Assembly (NCBI RefSeq): GCF_000805455.1
Contig: NZ_JSUS01000032.1
Coordinates: 372,001 to 436,000 of the forward strand
Length of the DNA stretch: 64,000 nucleotides
Reading direction: 5' to 3'
Source: Acinetobacter sp. A47
Lineage (GTDB): Bacteria; Pseudomonadota; Gammaproteobacteria; Pseudomonadales; Moraxellaceae
Shown: piece by piece, positions 31,779 to 41,157 of the stretch
How the letters are laid out: the number at the start of each line of letters is the position of its first letter
How positions within the stretch are numbered: the stretch's first letter is position 1
Program-made: the position numbers and the translations under genes
The notes under the pieces: model-generated
What the model was told of the DNA's origin: nothing
The model's input: only the letters and a program-made list of their open reading frames with translations
Database searches by the model: none

Positions 31779-33908
31779 CTATACCGGCACAGACTGGGCA
31801 TTAAATTCATTCACATGCGTAGCAAAGCGAAGCTCCCTCAATTCGGTCTGGATGCCCTGATAAAGCGCATCGAGCAATGCTTGCTTTTGGCTTATGGTCA
31901 GATCCATCATTTCCACATGCTTACGGATATGCTGAACAATGTCCAGCTCGGCAATTTCCAGCCGCTTTAATGCATACACATAACCATAGATCGCCCCCTG
32001 CAAAATGTTTTGATAAGGCAGTTGCTGCTGGATATGATTTTCCAGACTTCCCAAGACACGCTCATTGAACCCGAGCTTGCGGAGAGGATCGCGTGCCACC
32101 CGTTCACAGGTATCTTTATAGGCTGAACGGCAAGAGTTCAGAAAACTTTCAGCCATCCGGTCCAGCTCTTTGGCCTGATTGGGCACAATATTGGCCAGAC
32201 CTAACTTGACCTCCTCAACCAACTGCTCTACATATTTCCTGATGGTGTTATCTGCCATGGCTATCCCGATCATGTCATGCCCATGCATGGCGGCATACCA
32301 GGCGGTCATGGCATGGCAGCCGTTCCACAAACGGTTCTTAATGATCTGGATATCGGAGATTTGCTCTACCAGAATCATTTGTCGCATCTTGGTCAGGAGC
32401 GGACTGCGATTTTCCACATAAATCGGCATATCGGTTTCACTGTGGAACAGGATCAGATCCATATTCTGCAAAAACTGGCCGGCCTGAAATTGACCACGCA
32501 TGTCTGCCAGACAGCTGGTCATTTGCTGTTCCTGTTTCTCGGTCAGTGCGGTTTCATCTGAAAGCTCGATGGACTCATCATTCAGGTCAGATTGATATTG
32601 TTTGAATAAACGGTGCTTGATATTGAGCTGACGATACAGGGCCTGATCGGTCAGCTTGGCCACCATACGATTCACGACGGTATCGCAAAAATAGTGCTCA
32701 CTCAGAATATGCTCTGCAATATCTTCATCGGTAATTTCAAGCAAAGCTTCACGGATATTTTTCAGAACCAGATATTTTGCACAGACTTTATTCAAAATAA
32801 TCAGAAAAGTAACCGGCTCATGTTGCTGCGTGTTCTGTGACATGAAGCGTGCCAATAGTCCTTTGGCAATCATTTTGGCTTCGGATGCAATCGCCTGTTC
32901 AGGCAGGCAAAGTGCGATCAGGCTGGAATGCATATACATCTCCAGCATTTGCTGCTGATTATCGGCATCAATCACGGTCAGGTTTTCAATCCGCTCATCA
33001 TAAGAAGATTGGCCATAGCGGATACTGTAACTGCCGAAGCTGTTGACCGATTCCAGATATAGCCGGTTTCGGGTAGAAGCAAGAATACGTTTAGGTCTGG
33101 TAAAACCGTCCCAATGTGACAGTACCTGTGCCAGATAGCCCCCACCAATGGCACCAAAACCATGTATCCCGACCGTAAGCTGATTGATACTTTGTGGAAA
33201 TGGTTCTTGCAACTGTGGCATGCCCATTTCAGGAATATACTGGTCCAGCGCATTCAGGCATTCATACATATCCTGATAATAGAAATTTGCCTTGGCCAGC
33301 ATGCTGTCATTCGGTTCTTTGATGTCTTTAAATAAAATAGTAACCCCACCTGCATCACAGGCTGAGCAGATGCCATTTTCCGAATCTTCAAACATCAGGC
33401 ATTGTTGCGGTTGCACATTCAGTTTCTGGGCGGCCTTGATAAAAATTTCAGGATGCGGTTTACCTTTTTCAACTTCATCCCCACACACCAGTAGATCAAA
33501 AAATTTATAGACATTGGCATTGATCAGGTATTCTTCAGCAATGGCACGACGGCTGGAGGTGGCGACAGCCATGCGTAAGCCAGACTTACGCAAACGTTCC
33601 AGGACCTGAATCAGGCCTTTTTTTATCGGTACCCCGTGATGACGAACCGACTCCAGCTCCAGTTCATCTGCACGTTTCCGGATGGCGTGATAAGGAATAT
33701 CTTCGCCATAAAAGGTCTGGGCAAGCTGTGCTGCCGCCTGTGCGCTGAGCCCGAGACACTGCATTAAATATTCATCTGAAAATTCTTGTCCAATGAGTTC
33801 CAGAGATGCCTGTTTCAAGGTCTGAAAGCGTAATCGCTCGGTATCAAACATCGTACCATCCATGTCAAAAAGTGCTCCTTGAACAGGATAGTCATGAAAA
33901 ATCAGCAT
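31779..33908 (-). CDS. mtlD: Bifunctional mannitol-1-phosphate dehydrogenase/phosphatase
   Basis: The 709-residue protein is a fusion. Residues about 10-220 are a HAD phosphatase (nucleophile motif FDMDGTMFD with Asp15 and Asp17). Residues about 235-709 are a mannitol-1-phosphate dehydrogenase starting with the Rossmann motif VGIHGFGAIGGGYLAQVL. This architecture is the Acinetobacter MtlD, which reduces fructose-6-phosphate to mannitol-1-phosphate and then removes the phosphate, giving mannitol as compatible solute under salt stress. No PTS gene is adjacent, which fits synthesis and not uptake. The gene stands alone. In known Acinetobacter mtlD is salt-induced; no operator is obvious here. 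Confidence 0.93.
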   Translation of the reverse strand: MLIFHDYPVQGALFDMDGTMFDTERLRFQTLKQASLELIGQEFSDEYLMQCLGLSAQAAAQLAQTFYGEDIPYHAIRKRADELELESVRHHGVPIKKGLIQVLERLRKSGLRMAVATSSRRAIAEEYLINANVYKFFDLLVCGDEVEKGKPHPEIFIKAAQKLNVQPQQCLMFEDSENGICSACDAGGVTILFKDIKEPNDSMLAKANFYYQDMYECLNALDQYIPEMGMPQLQEPFPQSINQLTVGIHGFGAIGGGYLAQVLSHWDGFTRPKRILASTRNRLYLESVNSFGSYSIRYGQSSYDERIENLTVIDADNQQQMLEMYMHSSLIALCLPEQAIASEAKMIAKGLLARFMSQNTQQHEPVTFLIILNKVCAKYLVLKNIREALLEITDEDIAEHILSEHYFCDTVVNRMVAKLTDQALYRQLNIKHRLFKQYQSDLNDESIELSDETALTEKQEQQMTSCLADMRGQFQAGQFLQNMDLILFHSETDMPIYVENRSPLLTKMRQMILVEQISDIQIIKNRLWNGCHAMTAWYAAMHGHDMIGIAMADNTIRKYVEQLVEEVKLGLANIVPNQAKELDRMAESFLNSCRSAYKDTCERVARDPLRKLGFNERVLGSLENHIQQQLPYQNILQGAIYGYVYALKRLEIAELDIVQHIRKHVEMMDLTISQKQALLDALYQGIQTELRELRFATHVNEFNAQSVPV

Positions 33909-34245
33909 CTTTACTCCTTGGTTTTGTTATTGCATGTATTAGGTTAACCAAAAAAACAGGGCAAATTTGCAACGGTAAACAAATGAAATAAATATGATTA
34001 AAAAACACTCTGCTATTAATTTTTTTAGCGCTATAGTTGACTAAATTTGTAAAGATGGCTTGCATATCCTGCAAAACAATGAATGTTTTTTAGTCATTTT
34101 CTTGTGTAAAATATACAGCAGTATAATCATGCTCCAACGGGTACAGGCGAAAAGTGGAGAATAAAACATTTGTAATGCCTGATTTGCTCTGCTGCCCAAC
34201 AACAGATTACATGGTGCAATAAAAACTGCAGAGCACGGCCCCTGT
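33909..34245. other. Intergenic region: mtlD promoter and 3' end of the transporter unit
   Basis: No gene is supported here. The region is AT-rich. The side next to 33908 must hold the mtlD promoter. Near 34212-34257 a loose CAGAG / CTCTG hairpin followed by T on the minus strand may end the MFS transcript, but pairing is poor. Confidence 0.4.
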
Positions 34246-35556
34246 TCAGGCCTCTGCCCTATATCTGGCCTGAACCAGCAACATCATGATCACACATAAC
34301 GACGGAACGGCTGCAATCACAAATAAATGGGTGATGACCAGCGATTTAGCCAGATAGCCGCCAAATAATGGCCCGATGACGGAACCTAAACGGGCAATCC
34401 CGATACTCCAGCCCACCCCTGTGGTGCGTAATGACACCGGATAGTAACTTGCAGATAATGCATTGATGGCAGGTTGACCACCCACAATGGCAAAACCGGC
34501 AATAAAGATAATCACAAACAGTAAGGCAATATGACTGACCGAATAACCAATCAAGGCCACACTGACCACTGCCACCATAAAGACCGGGACCAAGACCTTA
34601 TAAAACCCGATCTTGTCAATTTTTAATCCCATCACAATACTGCCAATGGTACCGCCCAGCTGTAAGGTTGAGCCAATCATCATGGCCTGATTCAAGGACA
34701 GGCCGGACTCTTTGGATAAGGTCGGTAACCAGTTGGCCAGAAAATACAGGCTGATCATGTTCAGGATACTGATCACCCAGATCGAATAGGTAAAAACAGC
34801 ACGCTTATTTTTAAATAATTCCAAAGGTGAGTTTTTGCTTTTAGGGCCGATATTGCCAATTATCTGGATCGCTGTGTTGAGTTCCAGTGCCGGATAAAAC
34901 TTCTTCAGCCAGAATAGAACCGTTGTTTCATTCTTTTTATTTTCTCCTAAGAAATACAATGATTCTGGTAACTTAAACAGCATGATAAAGAAAAGGAGCA
35001 GCGGAATAATACCGCCAAAATAGAAAATGGCCGGCCATCCGCCTATGGGCGTAAGTAAAGCAGAGATCGCGCCACCCAGCATGGCCCCCACGGTATAGCC
35101 GCAGGAAATCACCATCATGGTTAAAATACGATATTTGCTGGGCACAATTTCAGAGCTATAGGCCATGGCATTGGGCATGATGCCGCCCAAGAAAATACCG
35201 GTGATAAAGCGTATGAGCGCAAGCTGTTCCAGATTGGCAACATGCGGTGTGACTAACATCAATACAGAAAATGTCACGGTAGAAATCAACAAGACCGGAC
35301 GGCGGCCATAACGGTCCGATAGTGAGCTCAACACAAATGAACCGACAAACAGTCCAAATAAACTAGCACTGAACACCACACCTAACATGGTTTTTTCGAC
35401 GCCCCACGCCTCTATGATCATCGGGGCGGCATAGGCCATGGCCTGAATATCGTAGCCATCCATGATCATCAATAATAAGCAGGTCAACAGAATAAATTTT
35501 TGATAAGAACTGATGTTTTGCTGGTCAATCAGATCATTTAACGCAACTTCTTTCAT
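34246..35556 (-). CDS. MFS transporter, aromatic acid:H+ symporter (AAHS) family
   Basis: The 436-residue protein has twelve predicted helices. It carries the AAHS helix-1 motif MDGYDIQAMAYAAPMI (about residues 32-47), with the Asp needed in PcaK/BenK relatives, and the loop 2-3 motif SLSDRYGRRPVLL. Family members import benzoate, 4-hydroxybenzoate, muconate or other aromatic acids. No catabolic gene is adjacent, so the substrate is open. The nearest aromatic gene in the window is pobA, 21 kb away. Confidence 0.84.
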   Translation of the reverse strand: MKEVALNDLIDQQNISSYQKFILLTCLLLMIMDGYDIQAMAYAAPMIIEAWGVEKTMLGVVFSASLFGLFVGSFVLSSLSDRYGRRPVLLISTVTFSVLMLVTPHVANLEQLALIRFITGIFLGGIMPNAMAYSSEIVPSKYRILTMMVISCGYTVGAMLGGAISALLTPIGGWPAIFYFGGIIPLLLFFIMLFKLPESLYFLGENKKNETTVLFWLKKFYPALELNTAIQIIGNIGPKSKNSPLELFKNKRAVFTYSIWVISILNMISLYFLANWLPTLSKESGLSLNQAMMIGSTLQLGGTIGSIVMGLKIDKIGFYKVLVPVFMVAVVSVALIGYSVSHIALLFVIIFIAGFAIVGGQPAINALSASYYPVSLRTTGVGWSIGIARLGSVIGPLFGGYLAKSLVITHLFVIAAVPSLCVIMMLLVQARYRAEA

Positions 35557-35733
35557 GGTTATTCCCTCTCCATGTTGCTTTAACTATAATTTTTCAATCC
35601 ATTATTACTCTATTCGTAATTAATTTATGATATTCATAAAAACATCCAATCACAATCTTTTATTTTGTTATAGATAGAAACTTTTTGTTTTATAAAACAA
35701 TATATTATTTATTATTCACTCAAGATGTATAAA

Positions 35734-35760
35734 TAAAAAAACCTCAACACACGTTGAGGC
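35734..35760 (-). terminator. Terminator at the end of the siderophore cluster
   Basis: On the minus strand GCCTCAAC / GTTGAGG with a short loop is followed by seven T. It lies 29 bases after the bfnL stop. Confidence 0.88.
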
Positions 35761-35788
35761 CTATATAAAGTTAAAGTCTTAATTCAGT

Positions 35789-36415
35789 TTAAGTCAGGCT
35801 TAAATCTTGAGCCTGCTGCTGTTGTGAAGCGGTATAGTATTCGCCGAATTTGTTGTAAAACGCATCTCTAAAACAGTAATACAGCATCGCCGTTTTTTCC
35901 GGCATCGGAATAAGACGCTGGCTTTCATAGCAAAGATCAGCAACAACGGCGGCATACGGCTTTACGGTATGGTCAGGCTCTCCCACAATTTTATGTGCAG
36001 GCGAATTTTCAAAAATATAGAAACTGATTAAACGGATGGTTGGTCTTAAAAAGCCTTTGCCAAAAACCGATTTGTCGCCAAACAGTAAATGCCAGCCCAG
36101 ATCATTATCGTCGCCGTCATAATAACGACCTAAACGATCCCGCTTGCCTTCATAAATTTCGGTATACCCCACATCCTTGCCATTGATGCCTACAATCATT
36201 AAGCGTTGATGGTCATCGGCCAGCATTTTGTCAAAATAAACCTGCAGCTCAAGCTCCGGCTTGTTCAGTTGCCATTGTGGAATCACATGTGGCTCATGCA
36301 TCCATTGATGTAATAAAGGAATATCTTGCGGGTATTGAACCTGTCGCAGGTAATATTGTGTCCCGTCTTCATGATATTCAAAATAATCTGGAAGTTTTTG
36401 TGACAGTGTAAGCAT
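35789..36415 (-). CDS. bfnL: IucB-like N-acyltransferase of siderophore synthesis
   Basis: This 208-residue GNAT-type protein resembles IucB/RhbD acyl-CoA:hydroxylamine acyltransferases. Visible parts are HQWMHEPHVIPQW near residue 33, the Y-T-E-I-Y strand, the DLGWHLLFGDKSVFGKGFLRP acetyl-CoA-site region (in two pieces around 95-115) and HKIVGEPDHTVKPYAA. It would acylate an N-hydroxy-diamine. Length starts at the ATG 36415; a 47-codon upstream extension passes through the Fur box and is excluded. It is separated from bfnK by 125 bases and has its own Fur box, so it can be a separate unit. Confidence 0.85.
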   Translation of the reverse strand: MLTLSQKLPDYFEYHEDGTQYYLRQVQYPQDIPLLHQWMHEPHVIPQWQLNKPELELQVYFDKMLADDHQRLMIVGINGKDVGYTEIYEGKRDRLGRYYDGDDNDLGWHLLFGDKSVFGKGFLRPTIRLISFYIFENSPAHKIVGEPDHTVKPYAAVVADLCYESQRLIPMPEKTAMLYYCFRDAFYNKFGEYYTASQQQQAQDLSLT

Positions 36416-36443
36416 GCAGAGATTCCTTGCCTTTAATAGTAGA

Positions 36444-36458
36444 TGATAATGATAATCA
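36444..36458. promoter_or_regulatory. Fur box before bfnL
   Basis: TGATAATGATAATCA matches the 7-1-7 Fur consensus (TGATAATNATTATCA) at 13 of 14 defined positions. It is 28 bases before the bfnL start, at promoter distance, and downstream of the bfnK stop. Confidence 0.85.
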
Positions 36459-36540
36459 ATTTTATTAAGACGGAAAATTTCTTTTTCTGGTTTTTTGTTA
36501 ATAAAACAAAACCGCAACAGGGCGAAATCACGAAGCCCTG

Positions 36541-36882
36541 TTACCCCTTGGACCAACTACTAACACTAAAAAATATGGCAACAAGCATTGCAGCCAACCA
36601 GAGCTGGATAAAATATGTTCTAAGCAGGTAAAAGCTGAACAGCTGTAAAAAGAAGGCTGCGGGCAAAATGACAAATAACCAGCTGAGTGGGCCCACCGAA
36701 CTGCCCTCATGCCAGCAATTCAGGCCCAAAGACCCTGCTAGAAAAATAAGGGCAGAAAAACCTAACAGCTTTTTCCGGGTTTGATTTAACCAGACATATT
36801 GCAGTTGTTTTTGTCCATATTGACTCAGCAGGCAACCTTGCATGAAGGCGACTATTGCCCAGAATAATGCGGCAAGGCTCAT
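36541..36882 (-). CDS. bfnK: DUF3325-type membrane protein of the siderophore cluster
   Basis: The 113-residue protein has about four hydrophobic segments (near 1-16, 36-52, 62-80 and 83-105) and resembles DUF3325. It overlaps the end of bfnJ by 4 bases (ATGA), so the two are translationally coupled. The position fits the hypothetical membrane protein near the end of the baumannoferrin locus of A. baumannii. The likely role is an inner-membrane helper of the PepSY protein; no biochemical function is known. The paralogue is 20756-21034. Confidence 0.7.
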   Translation of the reverse strand: MSLAALFWAIVAFMQGCLLSQYGQKQLQYVWLNQTRKKLLGFSALIFLAGSLGLNCWHEGSSVGPLSWLFVILPAAFFLQLFSFYLLRTYFIQLWLAAMLVAIFFSVSSWSKG

Positions 36883-38402
36883 TTGGTGGCTCCTGCAGAA
36901 TCAAACCGGACCCGGTAAAAATATATTGCTCCCAGATAAAGTCCCCCAAGCAGTATCAATGCTAAATCGACTCCGGCCAGTGCCCAACGCATATGGAGGA
37001 GACTTTGCCACAAGGCGGCCTCAGGAATGAACATAAAACTGCTAAATGGAATCAACCACAGAGCCAGGGCTGTGACTGTCAGCAAAACCAATACAGCAGT
37101 CCGGCCAGGCAATATAAGACTGATCAGCAAGCTCAACAGCCAGCTCAGATAAAAGACCGAGACTTCATAGGTTATTCTTGGTTCAAATGCGGCTGGTAAC
37201 AGCCGGCCCGCCAGTAAATAACTGGCACAGGCAAACGGTAGCCCCAGAAAAGTAAAAAAGTTAAGATGCTGTACCAGCTTGTAGCTAAAAGCATGCGCTT
37301 CTTTCATGCGTTTTTTCTGCCACAGCAAAGCACCGGCTGCCAGCATCACACACCCCACAATCCCCATCACAGACAAAATCAGACGCATCCAGTAAGAGGC
37401 AAAATAACCCAGATGAATCCCGTAAGATGCTGAAGCCAGTTGTGCAATGGCACTTAAATTTCGGGGTTGAGCCAGTGGCTCGGCCGTATCGGCTGCAAAA
37501 ACATATTGTGGCGTATTTAAGGTAATAATATTTTGATAATTATAGTCAAAGGTGATCATGGCCTCTGGCGTATTGGGTTTCTGTACTTCAAATTTATCGA
37601 GTATTGCGCCTGTTTGTACCTGCGCGGGCAATTGTTGAAGAAAACGCTCAAATGGCTGCATGTTGTGCTGAGATGAAGATACCTGTGGTTTTGCCATCTT
37701 TAGAAACTGCATCTCGTTATAGAACTGGGGAATACCGTCTTGAGCATAGTGCTTGGATAGTCCCCACGGCAACACCAGATAAAACAGAATCAGTAGCCCG
37801 GTAAATGCCATCACCAGATAAAAAGGAAATGTCACCACACCTGTAATATGATGTAGATCAAGCAAGCTTCTCTGGCCCTTAAATGCCCGGAACACAAAAA
37901 ATTCTTTAATGATTTTTTTATGCGTGATCACACCCGTGATTAAACTGATCAGTAAGATCAGGGCGACAATTGCCACGATAAAACTCCCGATCTGGCCCGG
38001 GAGTGGATAGAGGGTGTAATGCAGTTTAAAAAAGAAATCGCCGGCCAAGGTCTGGCGTACAGGATTAAGTAACTCTCCTGTCACGGGATTTTGCAATTGC
38101 TGGTGTTTACCTGTCTGATCCTGCCATTGAAGCAGATTGACCGGCATACGTTCATTGGCCACCGTTACGCGCCATCTTTTTGCATCAGCGGCATGCTGGT
38201 TGAGATAGTTAAACGCTGTTTGTGCCGAAGTCTGGGGAGTCGGTAGGCTCTGAATCTGGCTGAGCGCCTCAGGTTGTGACCAGATATTTATTTCTGTACG
38301 GAAATAGGCAATTGAACCTGTCAGGAAAATAAAAAAGATGACCCACAGAACCATGATGCCAAACCAGCGATGCAGAATGGCCTGAATTTGACGAAAGCCC
38401 AT
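36879..38402 (-). CDS. bfnJ: PepSY-domain membrane protein of the siderophore cluster
   Basis: The 507-residue protein (start MGFRQIQAILHRWFGIM) is a PepSY-associated inner-membrane protein. It has the HRWFGIMVLWVIFFIFLTG first helix, a periplasmic part containing a PepSY-like segment, further helices near 140, 190, 345 and 400, and a C-terminal set. Paralogous to 19200-20759, it has the same gene order around it. Probable role is the reductive release or handling of the imported ferric siderophore. It starts 1 base after the bfnI stop, so a 33-codon N-terminal extension is rejected. Confidence 0.82.
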   Translation of the reverse strand: MGFRQIQAILHRWFGIMVLWVIFFIFLTGSIAYFRTEINIWSQPEALSQIQSLPTPQTSAQTAFNYLNQHAADAKRWRVTVANERMPVNLLQWQDQTGKHQQLQNPVTGELLNPVRQTLAGDFFFKLHYTLYPLPGQIGSFIVAIVALILLISLITGVITHKKIIKEFFVFRAFKGQRSLLDLHHITGVVTFPFYLVMAFTGLLILFYLVLPWGLSKHYAQDGIPQFYNEMQFLKMAKPQVSSSQHNMQPFERFLQQLPAQVQTGAILDKFEVQKPNTPEAMITFDYNYQNIITLNTPQYVFAADTAEPLAQPRNLSAIAQLASASYGIHLGYFASYWMRLILSVMGIVGCVMLAAGALLWQKKRMKEAHAFSYKLVQHLNFFTFLGLPFACASYLLAGRLLPAAFEPRITYEVSVFYLSWLLSLLISLILPGRTAVLVLLTVTALALWLIPFSSFMFIPEAALWQSLLHMRWALAGVDLALILLGGLYLGAIYFYRVRFDSAGATK

Positions 38403-38403
38403 C

Positions 38404-38697
38404 TTAACTGCTTCCCCACTTGCGCAATAGCCAGTAACTTGCCAGTAATAATATGCCCGAGCTATTGATGATCCAGAACCAGCGTCTGGAGACGATTGCA
38501 CTGACTAGTATCACGTAAAAGATAAAAAAGAGGAAACTCAGGAAAACGGCAAAATACACATTTTCAGCCTTGGCAAAAGGAAGCCAGTCGACCAGAACCA
38601 TGCTTAGCCAAGAGCTATAACTGTAGGCGGCCAGACAGGTAAAAAAAACGTTGCGATAGGTTAAGTTAAAGGTTTCTTGTTGTTCTGAATGGCTCAT
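38404..38697 (-). CDS. bfnI: DUF3649-type membrane protein of the siderophore cluster
   Basis: The 97-residue protein (MSHSEQQETFNLTYRN start) has three hydrophobic segments and resembles DUF3649, the usual partner of PepSY/DUF3325 proteins in ferric-siderophore uptake. A longer frame to 38736 would run into the large hairpin after bfnH, so I take the ATG at 38697. It is followed by bfnJ with a 1-base gap. Function is not established beyond context. Confidence 0.68.
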   Translation of the reverse strand: MSHSEQQETFNLTYRNVFFTCLAAYSYSSWLSMVLVDWLPFAKAENVYFAVFLSFLFFIFYVILVSAIVSRRWFWIINSSGILLLASYWLLRKWGSS

Positions 38698-38731
38698 CCG
38701 TATTGCCTGCACCTGTAATAGCCTGAACAGA

Positions 38732-38767
38732 AACAAGAAATATCTGCAAAAGCAGATATTTCTTGTT
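38732..38767. terminator. Perfect 16-bp hairpin between bfnH and bfnI
   Basis: AACAAGAAATATCTGC (38732-38747) and GCAGATATTTCTTGTT (38752-38767) pair perfectly around AAAA. It begins 6 bases after the bfnH stop. There is no T run of the normal kind, so it may be a partial terminator, an mRNA 3'-end stabiliser or a processing site that lowers bfnI-K relative to bfnH. Confidence 0.65.
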
Positions 38768-38772
38768 CACAA

Positions 38773-41064
38773 TTAATAATTAAAGGTATAGCTTAAGCCA
38801 TAAGTCCGGCCTTCAGCAGGAATGGCCAGCAACGGATTACTATTAGAAACCGCTGCCTGCTGGGCAAATACCGTATTATATTGCAAACCCCAAACGTTAT
38901 ATACGCCAAAATCTACACGACCTTTCCAGGCTGGAACATGTCCTAGTACATCCATGGTCGCATATCCTTTAATTTTTGCAGCTGTATTGGCATCGGCTTT
39001 TACGGCTGCCTGAAATGCCTTGTCCTGACTTGCATTGGCTTTCGCAATTAAATCACGATCATCATTATAGGCTTTGCTGGTTCCCTTAATAGCCTGCATC
39101 TGCACACGCAGACCATACCCTTCATCGTTATTCCACTCGGCAAATAAGGTACCTTTTACTGGTGCGACTGCAAATGAATTGAGTTCATGCCACTGATTTG
39201 CAGCATCTTTATATTGACCACGGGTATACCCCAAGGTTCCACCCACTTTATAATCATCCATAAATGGATAACTTACAGTTGCTTCTGCACCATAAATTCG
39301 TTGATCTGTATCTACAATTTTGGCTGCCCGGTTATTAAACTGAACAGTTTTATCAGAAGTATTATAAAAGCCGGTTAGCCCCAGATTTAACCCATCCTCC
39401 TGATTTAGACGCCAGCCCAGTTCATAACTATTTACGGTAATCGGTTGCAAGTTCGAGGTTGAAACCGTAAAGGTTGATACATCTCGGAGCATGCGCTGCA
39501 CATCAGGGAAGCTAAAACCTTGTGAAAAGTTTGCATAGACTTGCTGTATATCACTCAGTTTATATACCACCCCTAAATTAAATAGCGGTTTATCATCATG
39601 AGTTGAACCTGCTGGTACCTTATTCGACTCACGGCTTGGAATATAAGCGTCCGTATCGGCTTGAATATATTGATAACGGACACCTGCCTGAATATTCAAC
39701 TGATCATTAATGGCATAGTCACCTTGGACAAAAGCGCCAATATTCTGGATTTCAGTATCTGGCCCATAGCCTTTACGCTGACCTGTTGGGGTATAGACCA
39801 GATAAGGATATTGAGTTGCCAGAATATCAATATACTGTTTGTCTTTTTCCCAATCATAATCAAGGCCATAAGTTAGTTTCAGATCCCGGTCGGCAATATT
39901 AAAATCTGATTGCATGGTTGAGCGTAGGCCTGCAACTTCGATTTCAGATTGTGACTGATTTACCGTCTTGACTGATTTTGTGGCTAAGCCATACGGGAAA
40001 AATCTTGATTTTTCATTTCGATAGTAGGCTTCCACATTCAATACCTGACCGAGGAAATCTTGATTCTGATATTGCGAATTTACCGCATAGCGTTCAGTAA
40101 ATAACGGTTTGCTCAGCTTCAGACCTTTAATGGCTTTATAGCTTGGAGTCCCCATATCGTTACTTGTACCCGTAGTCGGCAAATATGAATAGTCCGGGCC
40201 GTAATCTGTATCTTGCTTATCTTTATAATATTGTGCCCCAAAGCTCAGGCTTTGCTGATCGGTCAGGTTAACATTCAAACGTCCATTGACATCAATGGTA
40301 TCGCTGTCCATGGTACTGCCTTGCCAAGGACTAAGAGAAATACGGTTGCCATTACCATCAAACTGAGAGCCGCGACTGGTAAAATTTGCCCCGAGAAAAC
40401 CATCAGCATTGCCCTGTTTAAACGACACCGATTGACCAACTTCATAAGCCAATCCGTCCCCACGGAATGTATCTGAAGAGGTAATGCCCACTTTACTTTC
40501 AAAGCTAAGTGGCTTTGAAGTATCTGCACGTTTGGTAATGATATTGATAATACCGCCGGTTGCGCCAGAACCATAAATACTGGTTGCGCCAGAGATCACT
40601 TCAATCCGCTCGATCATGCTCGGGCTAATACTGTTCAGTTGACGTGATACATCACGTGAACCGGTTTGTGATACGCCATCAATCATGACCAGCACATTAC
40701 GGCCACGCATGGTCTGACCATAATTACTGGTGGTTCCACTGCTGGTTGCAAGTGACGGAACCAGCTGTGCCAAAACATCGGCAACCTTACGGCCAGCAGT
40801 CGCCTGCTGTACAATCTGCTGACGGTCAATGGTCTGTACTGTCCCGGCGATCTCTGCAATATTTTTTGGTGTCCGTGTTGCTGTGACGACAATCTTTTCT
40901 AATTGTGCAACAGGTTTCGATGTGGCCTCTGCGCTTACTGCGACATCCCCCGATACCGCAGTTTCAGCATAGGTATGCTGTGCAAACATGGCCAGAACAG
41001 CCAGGCAACATGGTGTCATTTTAAACAGTCCTTGTTTTGCCCTAAACTCATTATTGACTTTCAT
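38773..41064 (-). CDS. bfnH: TonB-dependent ferric-siderophore receptor (IutA clade)
   Basis: The 763-residue receptor has a signal peptide ending at HTYAETA, a TonB box region LEKIVVTATRTPKN, a plug with NYGQTMRGRNVLVMIDGVSQ and RIEVISGATSIYGSGATGG, and a barrel ending in YGLSYTFNY. The plug pattern resembles IutA, receptor for citrate-hydroxamate siderophores, which matches the chemistry predicted for this cluster. I use the ATG at 41064 (MKVNNEFRAK); the frame extends 10 codons further. A Fur-box-like site lies about 80 bases upstream and a hairpin follows. Confidence 0.9.
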   Translation of the reverse strand: MKVNNEFRAKQGLFKMTPCCLAVLAMFAQHTYAETAVSGDVAVSAEATSKPVAQLEKIVVTATRTPKNIAEIAGTVQTIDRQQIVQQATAGRKVADVLAQLVPSLATSSGTTSNYGQTMRGRNVLVMIDGVSQTGSRDVSRQLNSISPSMIERIEVISGATSIYGSGATGGIINIITKRADTSKPLSFESKVGITSSDTFRGDGLAYEVGQSVSFKQGNADGFLGANFTSRGSQFDGNGNRISLSPWQGSTMDSDTIDVNGRLNVNLTDQQSLSFGAQYYKDKQDTDYGPDYSYLPTTGTSNDMGTPSYKAIKGLKLSKPLFTERYAVNSQYQNQDFLGQVLNVEAYYRNEKSRFFPYGLATKSVKTVNQSQSEIEVAGLRSTMQSDFNIADRDLKLTYGLDYDWEKDKQYIDILATQYPYLVYTPTGQRKGYGPDTEIQNIGAFVQGDYAINDQLNIQAGVRYQYIQADTDAYIPSRESNKVPAGSTHDDKPLFNLGVVYKLSDIQQVYANFSQGFSFPDVQRMLRDVSTFTVSTSNLQPITVNSYELGWRLNQEDGLNLGLTGFYNTSDKTVQFNNRAAKIVDTDQRIYGAEATVSYPFMDDYKVGGTLGYTRGQYKDAANQWHELNSFAVAPVKGTLFAEWNNDEGYGLRVQMQAIKGTSKAYNDDRDLIAKANASQDKAFQAAVKADANTAAKIKGYATMDVLGHVPAWKGRVDFGVYNVWGLQYNTVFAQQAAVSNSNPLLAIPAEGRTYGLSYTFNY

Positions 41065-41142
41065 TTTCTCTTTTCTCCAGAGCCCTTCTATCACTCAAAA
41101 AATATCCAAAAGGCACGCCATCATACTAAATTTAATTTTTAA

Positions 41143-41157
41143 TGAGAATGATTTTTA
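41143..41157. promoter_or_regulatory. Fur-box-like site before bfnH
   Basis: TGAGAATGATTTTTA matches 11 of 14 positions of the 7-1-7 Fur consensus. It lies in the 93-base gap between bfnG and bfnH, so the receptor can have its own iron-controlled promoter. Confidence 0.6.
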
